6,201 bases of DNA from CAYJAD01 sp964368075 (GCA_964368075.1 CAYJAD010000093.1:1-6201), one strand, 5' to 3'. Counted from the first letter of the stretch, positions 1 through 6,141 are shown. Notes: generated by a model from the letters alone, not told the origin. Program-made: numbers and translations.

Positions 1-2
1 AA

Positions 3-155
3 AAAAGCAATAAGGATGACAGAAGTTTCTATGTAGTAAGTGATTCTTTTAAAGCCTTAGGACAAAATAAACCTTCTGGCAAAAACCTTAGCCGCGAAAT
101 ATTTATCTATGCTGAATTTACAGGCGAAGAATTTACTTATGAATTTGACAATTAA
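3..155 (+). CDS. C-terminal end of an unidentified protein (partial, enters from the left edge)
   Basis: A reading frame is open from the left edge and closes with TAA at 153-155, giving 50 residues that end in EEFTYEFDN. I read it as the real end of a gene for three reasons: the frame has no earlier stop, its composition is protein-like (acidic and aromatic residues mixed, ending in a hydrophilic tail), and a rho-independent hairpin follows the stop by about 30 bases on the same strand. No domain or catalytic motif is visible in this tail, so I assign no function. It converges on the minus-strand glycan genes and is probably not part of that cluster. Confidence 0.6.
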   Translation, partial: KSNKDDRSFYVVSDSFKALGQNKPSGKNLSREIFIYAEFTGEEFTYEFDN

Positions 156-184
156 AACAAAAAAGACAATCTGAACATGTCTTT
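154..184 (-). terminator. Rho-independent terminator of the rfbC-glycosyltransferase unit
   Basis: Read on the minus strand, the arms AAAGACA (184-178) and TGTCTTT (168-162) form a 7-bp stem with a 9-base loop. A T-rich run, TTTTTTGTTTT, overlaps the arm and continues to about 154. It lies about 80 bases past the stop of the glycosyltransferase gene that ends at 265. The stem has only two G-C pairs, so termination may be partial. Its tail overlaps the stop codon of the convergent plus-strand gene. Confidence 0.5.
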
Positions 185-186
185 AT

Positions 187-218
187 AGCCCTATTTACTC
201 TGTAAATGGGGCTTTTCT
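187..218 (+). terminator. Rho-independent terminator of the plus-strand partial gene
   Basis: The arms AGCCCTATTTAC (187-198) and GTAAATGGGGCT (202-213) pair over 12 bp with one G-U wobble and a three-base loop. TTTTCT follows. It stands 31 bases after the stop of the plus-strand gene. On the minus strand no T run follows the same stem, so it mainly serves plus-strand transcription. Confidence 0.75.
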
Positions 219-264
219 AATGTATCCTAATTTACACTGAAATAATGTACTGTGTTTTACATAC

Positions 265-1188
265 TCATTGTATCGTATTTTTTAGTAGTCTAATCATGCG
301 ACGCATTAGCATACGCGTTGCGGCAAAGACAATGCTTAAGATCACTGTGGGTAAGGCCCATGCTCTAAATTTGAGAGTTACTAAGATACGACTACGAGTC
401 AGACGCAAAAGAGGCTTTATGGCAAACTTTTTCTTTGAAAAGCCTGTGGTGCTACCTTCCTTATGATGTACTATAGCTTTGGGGGCATAAGCAAAATCAA
501 AACGATTTTTGGCCGCATAAGCCCAGTCTTGTTCTTCGCAATATAAAAAATACCGCTCATCCATAAGCCCCACAGTGCGGATAAATTCGCGGCTGGCCAT
601 AACACTGGCACCGTCTATGTAAGTCACATATTGTTCAACTTCATGGGTGGAAAGTTGTAAAGCTTGCTCACGGGTCAAGTTGTGCCCACAAAAAGTAGAA
701 AGCCCTGTCCATAAGTTGGTTTTTGCCCCTGCACAGCATTGAACCAAGCCTGTATCTGTATAAAGTATAAGAGAGCCGCAAAGCCCCGGACGTTGCTTAG
801 AAAACAGTCTTTCTAACATGGCTCCATGCGCTTCTTTTTCCACTTCCGTATCATTATTGAGTATCCATACAGCATCTGCGCCCCATTGCACGGCAAGGCT
901 TATGCCAAGGTTATTTCCAGCGGCATAACCTCTATTACTTTCGCTCTGCAAAAAAACAAGCTGCATTTCTTGCGGCGAGACTTGAGGATTTAATGCAAAA
1001 GCAATGTTGCTTTGTTCTGCCCATGCCAGAAGCTTTTCCATGGAGCCGTCTGTGGAGGCATTATCCACAATAAAAACCCACTTCGGTGCAACAGTGGATG
1101 CAAGCACAGACTCTGCACAGGCTATAGTATCCGTCGTATTATTATAGTTGAGAATTATAATGGCTGTAGATAAGGCTTCAAATTTCAT
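265..1188 (-). CDS. Family 2 glycosyltransferase, rhamnosyltransferase-like
   Basis: This 307-residue cytoplasmic or membrane-associated inverting glycosyltransferase has a GT-A fold. Near the N-terminus is IIILNYNN (10-17), followed by the nucleotide-binding VDNASTDGS (41-49) and GYAAGNN (87-93). The metal-binding DXD-type site is NNDTE (111-115), DGASVM is at 192-197, and the catalytic-base region is ERYFLYCEEQDW (211-222) with HHKEGSTTG after it. These are the motifs of the rhamnosyltransferase-like GT2 subfamily (RfbF/WsaE type) that often uses dTDP-L-rhamnose. Its length is normal for that group. A hydrophobic stretch at about 279-291, followed by a basic tail, may anchor it to the membrane. 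It lies 29 bases downstream of rfbC, which fits dTDP-rhamnose as the donor. The acceptor cannot be predicted. The ATG at 1188 has no clear Shine-Dalgarno sequence, so translation may depend on coupling to rfbC. Family assignment is firm; sugar specificity is inferred from the neighbour. Confidence 0.9.
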   Translation of the reverse strand: MKFEALSTAIIILNYNNTTDTIACAESVLASTVAPKWVFIVDNASTDGSMEKLLAWAEQSNIAFALNPQVSPQEMQLVFLQSESNRGYAAGNNLGISLAVQWGADAVWILNNDTEVEKEAHGAMLERLFSKQRPGLCGSLILYTDTGLVQCCAGAKTNLWTGLSTFCGHNLTREQALQLSTHEVEQYVTYIDGASVMASREFIRTVGLMDERYFLYCEEQDWAYAAKNRFDFAYAPKAIVHHKEGSTTGFSKKKFAIKPLLRLTRSRILVTLKFRAWALPTVILSIVFAATRMLMRRMIRLLKNTIQ

Positions 1189-1217
1189 TTTACTGTAACA
1201 TCAGAGTATTTTAAAGA

Positions 1218-1742
1218 CTAAAAAGTCCACTGCTGCGCTTGTGCATCTTTTTCTGAAAGTTTAGGCTCTGCCACTGGCCACTCAATGCCCAGTGCAGAAG
1301 AGTTCCACGCATAAGCGCCTTCATCACTGGGGTCATAAAAGTCTGTTACTTTATAATGAAAATGTGCGATATCACTGGTAACTACAAAGCCATGAGCCAA
1401 GCCCGGAGGCACCCATAACTGCCATTGGTTATCTTGAGTTAGCTCTACCCCATACCATTGCCCATAGGTGGGGGAATTCTTGCGTATGTCCACAGCCACA
1501 TCAAAGACGGAGCCTAAGGATACAGAAACGAGCTTTCCTTGCGGCTTATTTTTCTGGAAATGCAAACCACGCAAAATACCATAGCCGGAACGTGAATGAT
1601 TATCCTGCACAAAGGGCAAATCTATACCTATGGCTTTATAACGCTCTTCTTGCCAAGTTTCCACAAAATACCCGCGGTTATCACCAAAAACTTTGGGCTT
1701 AATAAGCAAAACGCCTTCTATACAAGTTTTTACCGTTTCCAT
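1218..1742 (-). CDS. rfbC: dTDP-4-dehydrorhamnose 3,5-epimerase (RmlC)
   Basis: This is the third enzyme of dTDP-L-rhamnose synthesis. It inverts C3 and C5 of dTDP-4-keto-6-deoxy-D-glucose to give dTDP-4-keto-L-rhamnose in the cytosol. The 174-residue product is a single cupin domain of normal family length. The catalytic residues known from the Salmonella enzyme are all present: His61 in LRGLHF, Lys70 in QGKLV, His117 in PPGLAHGF, Tyr130 and Tyr136 in the YKVTDFYDP segment, and Asp166 in LSEKD, the partner of His61. VQDNHSRS (45-52) and FDVAVDIRKNSPTYGQW (80-96) are also typical. The ATG is preceded by a clear AAAGGTG ribosome site. It is the first gene of its own transcription unit, with a promoter about 80 bases upstream. 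The companion genes rfbA, rfbB and rfbD are not in the window and must lie elsewhere for the pathway to work. Confidence 0.97.
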   Translation of the reverse strand: METVKTCIEGVLLIKPKVFGDNRGYFVETWQEERYKAIGIDLPFVQDNHSRSGYGILRGLHFQKNKPQGKLVSVSLGSVFDVAVDIRKNSPTYGQWYGVELTQDNQWQLWVPPGLAHGFVVTSDIAHFHYKVTDFYDPSDEGAYAWNSSALGIEWPVAEPKLSEKDAQAQQWTF

Positions 1743-1747
1743 GTAAA

Positions 1748-1754
1748 CACCTTT
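1748..1754 (-). promoter_or_regulatory. Ribosome binding site of rfbC
   Basis: AAAGGTG lies five bases before the rfbC ATG on the minus strand and supports that start codon. Its context, AGGTGTTTA, is identical to that before two other genes in the window. Confidence 0.75.
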
Positions 1755-1820
1755 ATTTATAAAAGTTCATTCAAGCAAATGTTCCTATGTAAACCTAGTC
1801 AAACTATGCCGCTTGCATAA

Positions 1821-1849
1821 ATTCTACACACAGAGCACAGTGCTGTAAA
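1821..1849 (-). promoter_or_regulatory. Sigma70-type promoter for rfbC and the downstream glycosyltransferase
   Basis: On the minus strand, a -35 box TTTACA (1849-1844) is separated by exactly 17 bases from a -10 box TAGAAT (1826-1821). Each matches the consensus at five of six bases. Transcription would start near 1814, leaving a leader of about 70 bases that contains the rfbC ribosome site. The rest of the 1743-1944 gap shows no open frame or RNA gene that I can recognise, and no convincing terminator for the upstream operon, so readthrough into rfbC is possible. Confidence 0.55.
1834..1844. promoter_or_regulatory. Palindrome AGCACAGTGCT in the rfbC promoter spacer (possible operator)
   Basis: A perfect 5+1+5 inverted repeat lies between the -35 and -10 boxes and touches the -35 box. 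A protein bound here would block RNA polymerase. The position is what makes it interesting; an 11-base palindrome can arise by chance, and I recognise no regulator for it. Confidence 0.25.
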
Positions 1850-1944
1850 TAGATGGCAAACTACTAAAAAATCAAATCTCAAAAACCTGCTAAGTTGATG
1901 TAATATTCTTTAATCCAATAGCAAGGTTGCATATAAAAAAATTT

Positions 1945-2343
1945 CTATTTTTTACAATACTCACTAAAAACATATCTATTATAGAAAAAATATTTGCAAC
2001 ACGTACTAGTTATCTGAACAATAAAAAAACTATATATATAATATATAGTAATAAATTCAGTTAACAGTAAAAAAAATACATATTCAAAACCTCTAAATAA
2101 AAGTGAAGACACAAAAAACTGTCCACCTTGTCTGTAGATGTTTTTATTAACACCACCCTTAAAGACAAAAAATCTGCACATAAAAAAAGTTACACAAGAT
2201 GCAGAAATGATAGAGATAAAATATGTTATAGCTGTATCTATACCGCAAAATTCGTGCAGAGCGGTCGTTAAAGAAAAACTTACACAGAAAGAAACCAATG
2301 ATGTTTGAAGAAACTTAAAAGAATTCAATAGAAAGGCTTTCAT
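1945..2343 (-). CDS. GtrA-family membrane protein, candidate polyprenyl-phosphate-sugar flippase
   Basis: This 132-residue protein has four hydrophobic segments, at about 11-32, 38-60, 76-96 and 99-117. Basic or aromatic signatures of the GtrA family follow the second and fourth segments: CRFFVF (56-61) and KYFFYNRYVF (117-126). Length and topology are normal for GtrA. GtrA proteins are thought to move undecaprenyl-phosphate-linked sugars from the cytoplasmic to the outer face of the membrane, usually together with a GtrB-type GT2. Such a GT2 is encoded two genes upstream. The start codon is two bases after the stop of the methyltransferase gene, so it is probably translationally coupled; only a weak GAAG ribosome site is seen. 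The gene is AT-rich, with a TA-dinucleotide run at about 2031-2048 inside the last membrane segment. The family call is good; the transported sugar is unknown. Confidence 0.85.
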   Translation of the reverse strand: MKAFLLNSFKFLQTSLVSFCVSFSLTTALHEFCGIDTAITYFISIISASCVTFFMCRFFVFKGGVNKNIYRQGGQFFVSSLLFRGFEYVFFLLLTEFITIYYIYSFFIVQITSTCCKYFFYNRYVFSEYCKK

Positions 2344-2345
2344 TG

Positions 2346-3002
2346 TTACTTCTTTTTTGCAAGAACTATTGTAAAAGGAAATGGTTGTTTACAATCTAAA
2401 ACAGTGAAATATTTTGACACCAACTTTACAAAGCTTGCTTTCGACCAATGTTGCAGATGCCCTGGAGTATTACCAAGTTCCGAAACATACTTTAAGCGCA
2501 TTAAGTTGCTTATACGCCAGATAGGTTCATTAGGAACACTTAAAATAATATTTTTTTGTGTTATCTCTTGCAGCTTTTCAAGAGCAAGTGCGGGATCCTC
2601 TAAATGTTCTAACACCTCAGTACAAATAATTAAATCTGCATGCTCATCTTCTGCTTCAAGATCATAAATAGACTTTTGTTTAAATATATTTGAATCAAAG
2701 CCTGATTCTACTGCATTTTTCTTGGCAATATCAATAGTTATCTGCGAAAAATCACAACCCCGACTATGAAAATTTGTACCAAAATAACTTTTCCAATAAA
2801 GAGTCCAATACCCTTCACCACACCCAATCTCATTAATAGAGCTAGGATGTGAAATATCAACAAAGTTTACAAGAGTTTTTGTAAATCCTCTCATTATAGC
2901 ATTTATTAGAAAATTTGAACTATTATATTTATCAAAAGTATTTCCAACAGCAATTCCTTGCTCAGTAGCTCCAGATAAAATTTCAACTTTATTTGCTTTC
3001 AT
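2346..3002 (-). CDS. Class I SAM-dependent methyltransferase of the glycan operon
   Basis: This 218-residue cytosolic enzyme has a Rossmann-type SAM-binding fold (Methyltransf_11/23 type). Motif I is EIGCGEG (58-64). The acidic residue closing strand 2 is probably Asp84 in GCDFS. The post-motif region is DLIICTEVLEHLEDP (123-137), and SVPNEP (155-160) is followed by GHLQHWSK (181-188), which resembles the active-site loop of this subfamily. The N-terminal stretch NTFDKYNSSN is seen in methyltransferases next to GT2 and GtrA genes. The likely role is methylation of a sugar or lipid-linked intermediate made by its neighbours; the substrate cannot be read from sequence. Its start lies inside the upstream GT2 gene, overlapping it by 14 bases, which points to translational coupling. 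A modest GAG-containing ribosome site precedes the ATG. Confidence 0.88.
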   Translation of the reverse strand: MKANKVEILSGATEQGIAVGNTFDKYNSSNFLINAIMRGFTKTLVNFVDISHPSSINEIGCGEGYWTLYWKSYFGTNFHSRGCDFSQITIDIAKKNAVESGFDSNIFKQKSIYDLEAEDEHADLIICTEVLEHLEDPALALEKLQEITQKNIILSVPNEPIWRISNLMRLKYVSELGNTPGHLQHWSKASFVKLVSKYFTVLDCKQPFPFTIVLAKKK

Positions 3003-3945
3003 TTTTATATCTCACTATTCTTTGTAAATATAAAGTTTCTTCAGTTAATTTGCGTTGCGCTTTTAAAAGACTAGCTATTATTGCTAATGCATTTAAAAGA
3101 ACAGCTATTATAGAAAAAATGACAACGGTTAAAAGTGAAGGCAAATGCTCTCTAATATATGACCCTGTAGTCAAAGCTAAATAAATAGGCCTAGTACCAA
3201 TAAAAAAAGTTAAAACCCAAAAAGGAATCGATAGAGAATTAAACAATAAAATTGGTCTGTATAAAGCAAACATCGACAAAATTGTCATGGAAGATTTAAA
3301 AACATATTGAAAAATATTTGAAAAAAGACGTGATTCTCTGGTCTTAGCATTAACTCTAATGTCAACAGATTTTATACGTAAACCATTAGTTCCTAATTGA
3401 ATAAGTGTTTCCATGCAGTAGGAAAATTTAGAATAAATAAAAGTTCTTAGCAAAGACTCACGTGAAAAGGCACGAAAACCACTAGAGGCATCCCTAACAT
3501 TGGTTTTTGAAATTTTTCGCAAGGCCCAACTTCCTAAAACTTGAAGGCTTTTTTTAACAATGCCAAACTCTACATGCTCAAGAATAGGACGACAACCAAC
3601 AACTATATCAGCATCCTTATCAATTATAGGCTTGCATAGCTTACCGATATCATGTCCACAATACTGATTATCTCCATCTGTATTTACCACTATATCTGCA
3701 CCAAGTTTTAAAGCATAATCAATTCCACACCTGAAAGCTGTCGCTAAACCTCTATTTGTGACCATGGGCAAAATATGATCAACGCCTAACTCCTTTGCCT
3801 TTTCAATAGTATTGTCTGAACTACCATCATCGATTACTAAAACTTCAATCTTACTAATACCATCAATTTGTTGTGGTAAATCTTTTAAAACTGCCTCTAA
3901 AGTTCTTTCCTCATTATAGCAAGGAATTTGAATAATCAATTTCAT
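2989..3945 (-). CDS. GtrB/DPM-like family 2 glycosyltransferase (polyprenyl-phosphate glycosyltransferase)
   Basis: This 318-residue enzyme probably transfers a sugar from a nucleotide donor to undecaprenyl phosphate at the inner face of the membrane. An N-terminal GT-A domain starts with IQIPCYNEE (5-13), then VIDDGSSDNT (37-46), the metal-binding NTDGDNQY (88-95), and DASSGFRAFSRE (152-163). The last two match the dolichyl-phosphate-mannose/GtrB-like group. Two hydrophobic segments follow at about 233-250 and 270-294, then a basic amphipathic tail, as in GtrB. The second segment carries a 10-codon tandem repeat, described separately. The gene lies 20 bases after the polytopic membrane-protein gene and overlaps the methyltransferase by 14 bases. 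AGAGGTG seven bases before the ATG fixes the start. The donor sugar is not predictable. Confidence 0.9.
   Translation of the reverse strand: MKLIIQIPCYNEERTLEAVLKDLPQQIDGISKIEVLVIDDGSSDNTIEKAKELGVDHILPMVTNRGLATAFRCGIDYALKLGADIVVNTDGDNQYCGHDIGKLCKPIIDKDADIVVGCRPILEHVEFGIVKKSLQVLGSWALRKISKTNVRDASSGFRAFSRESLLRTFIYSKFSYCMETLIQLGTNGLRIKSVDIRVNAKTRESRLFSNIFQYVFKSSMTILSMFALYRPILLFNSLSIPFWVLTFFIGTRPIYLALTTGSYIREHLPSLLTVVIFSIIAVLLNALAIIASLLKAQRKLTEETLYLQRIVRYKNESK
3062..3111. repeat. Imperfect in-frame direct repeat, 20 bases, 30-base period
   Basis: Bases 3062-3081 and 3092-3111 match at 18 of 20 positions. The 30-base offset keeps the reading frame of the minus-strand GT2, where the copies encode IIAVLLNALA and IIASLLKAQR in the last membrane segment and its exit. 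It looks like an old 10-codon tandem duplication, though low-complexity membrane coding could mimic one. Confidence 0.55.
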
Positions 3946-3952
3946 TAATAAA

Positions 3953-3959
3953 CACCTCT
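3953..3959 (-). promoter_or_regulatory. Ribosome binding site of the GtrB-like gene
   Basis: AGAGGTG on the minus strand lies seven bases before the ATG at 3945. It sits in the 20-base gap after the upstream stop codon and supports independent initiation. Confidence 0.75.
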
Positions 3960-3965
3960 ATAAAT

Positions 3966-6047
3966 TTATAATCCTTCAATATTAACAAGCAAACAATTAT
4001 AACTAAAACTACCATCGATATCTTTTTTTGCTTTAAAGTTATTATTCAATTCAATCTCAATGATAGAATTAGGCTCAGAAATAATTTCGAAGGCAATATT
4101 TTTATCAATTACAGAAAAAGACTTGTAGCTTATACCATTTAAAACTACATTCATGACCATGCCATTATCAATATCCCAAGGATAATAGCATTTAACATTT
4201 ACAATACCATTAGAACCGGTACTTATTTTAATTTTTGACTCTTTTGCCATCCAATAGTGAGGATTTACACCATCAAGATAAAGAGCTGAATCTTTACTTT
4301 TTCCTACATTCATTTTAATAATTTTATATACAAGATTATTCCCGAGAAAATGTATTTTTTTCAGCTTATGTTTAGCGTTAAGTACATTAGAAGATTTAAA
4401 AACATTAAATTGATCAATAATTATATCACCTTCTTTAACCTTTTCATTTAAAAAATCAACATGATTGACTTTTGAAATATTTTTATCATAAAATAGAAAT
4501 TTAAATTTCTTATAAGATAAATCATTTGAAAATTCATCATTTGTTACATAAAAAATATTTTCAACATCATGTTCATTCAATACATTAGCAATGCTGGTAT
4601 AAAATAAACCACTTTTTACAACATATTTTTGAGTATAAAAATTTTCAGAATAAAAAAGAAAAGACATTATTATAATTAAAATAACATTGCGTATTTTCTT
4701 TTTGTATATTATTAACAAAATAGCTGCCAGCTTAACAACTGGAATTATATAATAAATAACACCATATTCAATTTTTCCTGAAAACTTACAAAAAAGAAGC
4801 GTTGAAAAAGACGTGAAAGGGTGAACTGAATCTAGAATATAGGTGTAAGAGTAAAAATTTGATATAATAAAAAAACACAGAAAAGATAGAAAGATTGAAA
4901 AAAAGCTATATACGTATAGAAATTTAACACTACAAATCATCAAATCTTTATACAATTGAACAAATCCAATTATAAACATTATTGACAAAACAGATAATGT
5001 ATATCTGTCATAAAAAATATAGTGAAAATAAAAGTCTCTTAGTGGCGCCAAAAATATTGCAGATAATAAAACTAAACCTAAATAACACGTAAAAATATAT
5101 ACTGATAATATCTCTAAGCTAGTACTTTTTTTGCCTCTTAAAAAATTTAAAAAAGATTTTACAGTTTTAAAAATAAAATAGTACCCAACAAAGAAAGTTG
5201 AAATTCCAAGCACATAAATTTGACCAGCAAGAATTAAGAAAAATTTTTTAATTCCATCAAAACCAAATTGTATTATTTTTTTATAAACTGATGAATAAGT
5301 ATTTCCTAATTTATTTTGTGAATCAATTAAAACACTATCCAGTATGTAATTTTTAACAAATTCATTAAAAAATATAGACATTAATAACACGAGAATTAAA
5401 AAAGCCCATTGATATTTTTTAATTTTTATTTCAGACTGAAAAATTATAAGAATCAAAAATATAGCAATATAAAGAACAATCCATCTCTGATGTGCAAAAT
5501 ACATGCAAGAAATCAAGATAAAAAAATTTAATAAGTAAATAAATTTTTTTAATGATAGCATTTTATATAACTGCAAAATAGTAAGAGAAAATAAAAAACT
5601 ATTTAGCATAGTAGGAGTTGAGTGCGGCATGTGCAAAATATTTCCAAAAGAAACTGAAAATAGCAAAACGGGAATCACCAACACCCAATGCAAACTCTTC
5701 TCAAGTTTAAAAATATTTTGAATAATATGATAATTTATAAAACAAGAAAGAATTAAAAATATTAAATTTATAAACTGCACCATAATGAAAACGTGTTTGC
5801 CATTATCAAAAAGATAAAAAAATGGCACCAAAATGGTAGAATAACCATAGGTATAGTAAGGGGAATCTCCTAAAGCTTCTGCCCAATTGAGACCAGCAAA
5901 AAACGCTGCATTACTCAAATACCCAAATTCATCTGGAAATGAATAAGGAATACTTACTTTAAAAAAGTCTATAACTATTATAAATAATATAATTAAATAA
6001 AAAAATACAAAAAGAAAATTTATATTTTTAATAATATTTTTAAACAT
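3966..6047 (-). CDS. Large polytopic membrane protein, candidate GT-C glycosyltransferase with a C-terminal soluble domain
   Basis: The product has 693 residues. Residues 1 to about 467 hold roughly 12-13 hydrophobic segments, starting at about 9-28. Just after the first segment, the loop sequence FPDEFGYL (Asp39-Glu40) resembles the acidic DD/DE/DXD motif in the first outer loop of GT-C enzymes (PMT/ArnT-like), which use polyprenyl-phosphate sugars. FYDRY near 345-349 resembles the RY motif seen in many such proteins. Residues from about 470 on are soluble and probably extracytoplasmic. They comprise an alpha/beta-looking part to about 580 and then a beta-rich part with KIKISTGSNG and YYPWDIDNG, which recalls the beta-sandwich tails of other polysaccharide-cluster membrane proteins. 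I chose the ATG at 6045-6047. The longer frame would begin with GTG at 6051-6053, but that GTG is part of the AGGTG ribosome site. It is the first gene of the operon and extremely AT-rich. GT-C is an inference; a flippase or polymerase cannot be excluded. Confidence 0.7.
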   Translation of the reverse strand: MFKNIIKNINFLFVFFYLIILFIIVIDFFKVSIPYSFPDEFGYLSNAAFFAGLNWAEALGDSPYYTYGYSTILVPFFYLFDNGKHVFIMVQFINLIFLILSCFINYHIIQNIFKLEKSLHWVLVIPVLLFSVSFGNILHMPHSTPTMLNSFLFSLTILQLYKMLSLKKFIYLLNFFILISCMYFAHQRWIVLYIAIFLILIIFQSEIKIKKYQWAFLILVLLMSIFFNEFVKNYILDSVLIDSQNKLGNTYSSVYKKIIQFGFDGIKKFFLILAGQIYVLGISTFFVGYYFIFKTVKSFLNFLRGKKSTSLEILSVYIFTCYLGLVLLSAIFLAPLRDFYFHYIFYDRYTLSVLSIMFIIGFVQLYKDLMICSVKFLYVYSFFSIFLSFLCFFIISNFYSYTYILDSVHPFTSFSTLLFCKFSGKIEYGVIYYIIPVVKLAAILLIIYKKKIRNVILIIIMSFLFYSENFYTQKYVVKSGLFYTSIANVLNEHDVENIFYVTNDEFSNDLSYKKFKFLFYDKNISKVNHVDFLNEKVKEGDIIIDQFNVFKSSNVLNAKHKLKKIHFLGNNLVYKIIKMNVGKSKDSALYLDGVNPHYWMAKESKIKISTGSNGIVNVKCYYPWDIDNGMVMNVVLNGISYKSFSVIDKNIAFEIISEPNSIIEIELNNNFKAKKDIDGSFSYNCLLVNIEGL

Positions 6048-6050
6048 AAA

Positions 6051-6059
6051 CACCTATCT
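6051..6059 (-). promoter_or_regulatory. Ribosome binding site deciding the start of the polytopic protein
   Basis: AGATAGGTG on the minus strand ends three bases before the ATG at 6047. The in-frame GTG (6053-6051) is the last three bases of this site and has no separate site at a usual distance, so the ATG is preferred. The spacing is short, but the AGGTGTTTA context is identical to that of two other genes here. Confidence 0.6.
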
Positions 6060-6081
6060 CATTATAAAAAATATCAGACAT

Positions 6082-6110
6082 ATTAAAAAATAAATCCACT
6101 TTAGTGTCAC
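6082..6110 (-). promoter_or_regulatory. Sigma70-type promoter of the four-gene operon
   Basis: On the minus strand, GTGACA (6110-6105) is separated by 17 bases from TTTAAT (6087-6082). Each box matches consensus at five of six bases. Transcription would start near 6075, leaving a leader of about 28 bases that includes the ribosome site. The sequence around it is very AT-rich, so chance matches to the -10 box are likely; the -35 box and exact spacing carry the call. Confidence 0.5.
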
Positions 6111-6141
6111 GAATTAAATTTAAAAAATAATAATCCATTGC

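Noticed and set aside
245..466. Plus-strand open frame of 73 codons
   Set aside because: It lies almost entirely antisense to the conserved C-terminal half of the GT2 gene, has no ribosome site, and encodes a composition typical of a shadow frame.
1596..1820. Plus-strand open frame of 74 codons running into the gap before rfbC
   Set aside because: Mostly antisense to rfbC with no recognisable domain or ribosome site; the end merely extends into the promoter region.
1743..1944. RfaH ops/JUMPstart element before rfbC
   Set aside because: No GGCGGTAGC-like sequence is present on the minus strand in the leader or elsewhere in the gap.
1920..1944. AT-only hairpin after the gtrA-like gene as a terminator
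   Set aside because: The A and T runs can pair, but there is no G-C stem. A small GCAA/TTGC inverted repeat nearby has only a two-base loop. Not supportable as a terminator.
2031..2048. TA-dinucleotide run inside the gtrA-like gene, as a possible phase-variation tract
   Set aside because: The run is interrupted and short, and lies near the end of the gene in a Tyr/Ile-rich membrane segment, where such codons are expected. No evidence of frame variation.
4023..5550. T7 and A6-7 homopolymer runs in the polytopic protein gene, as slippage sites
   Set aside because: They are many and short in a very AT-rich gene, and the frame is intact throughout. Nothing marks one as a contingency locus.
6061..6066. 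Perfect TATAAT on the minus strand just before the first operon gene
   Set aside because: Transcription from it would start inside the ribosome site, and the matching -35 position is only a T run. The GTGACA/TTTAAT pair further upstream is a better promoter.
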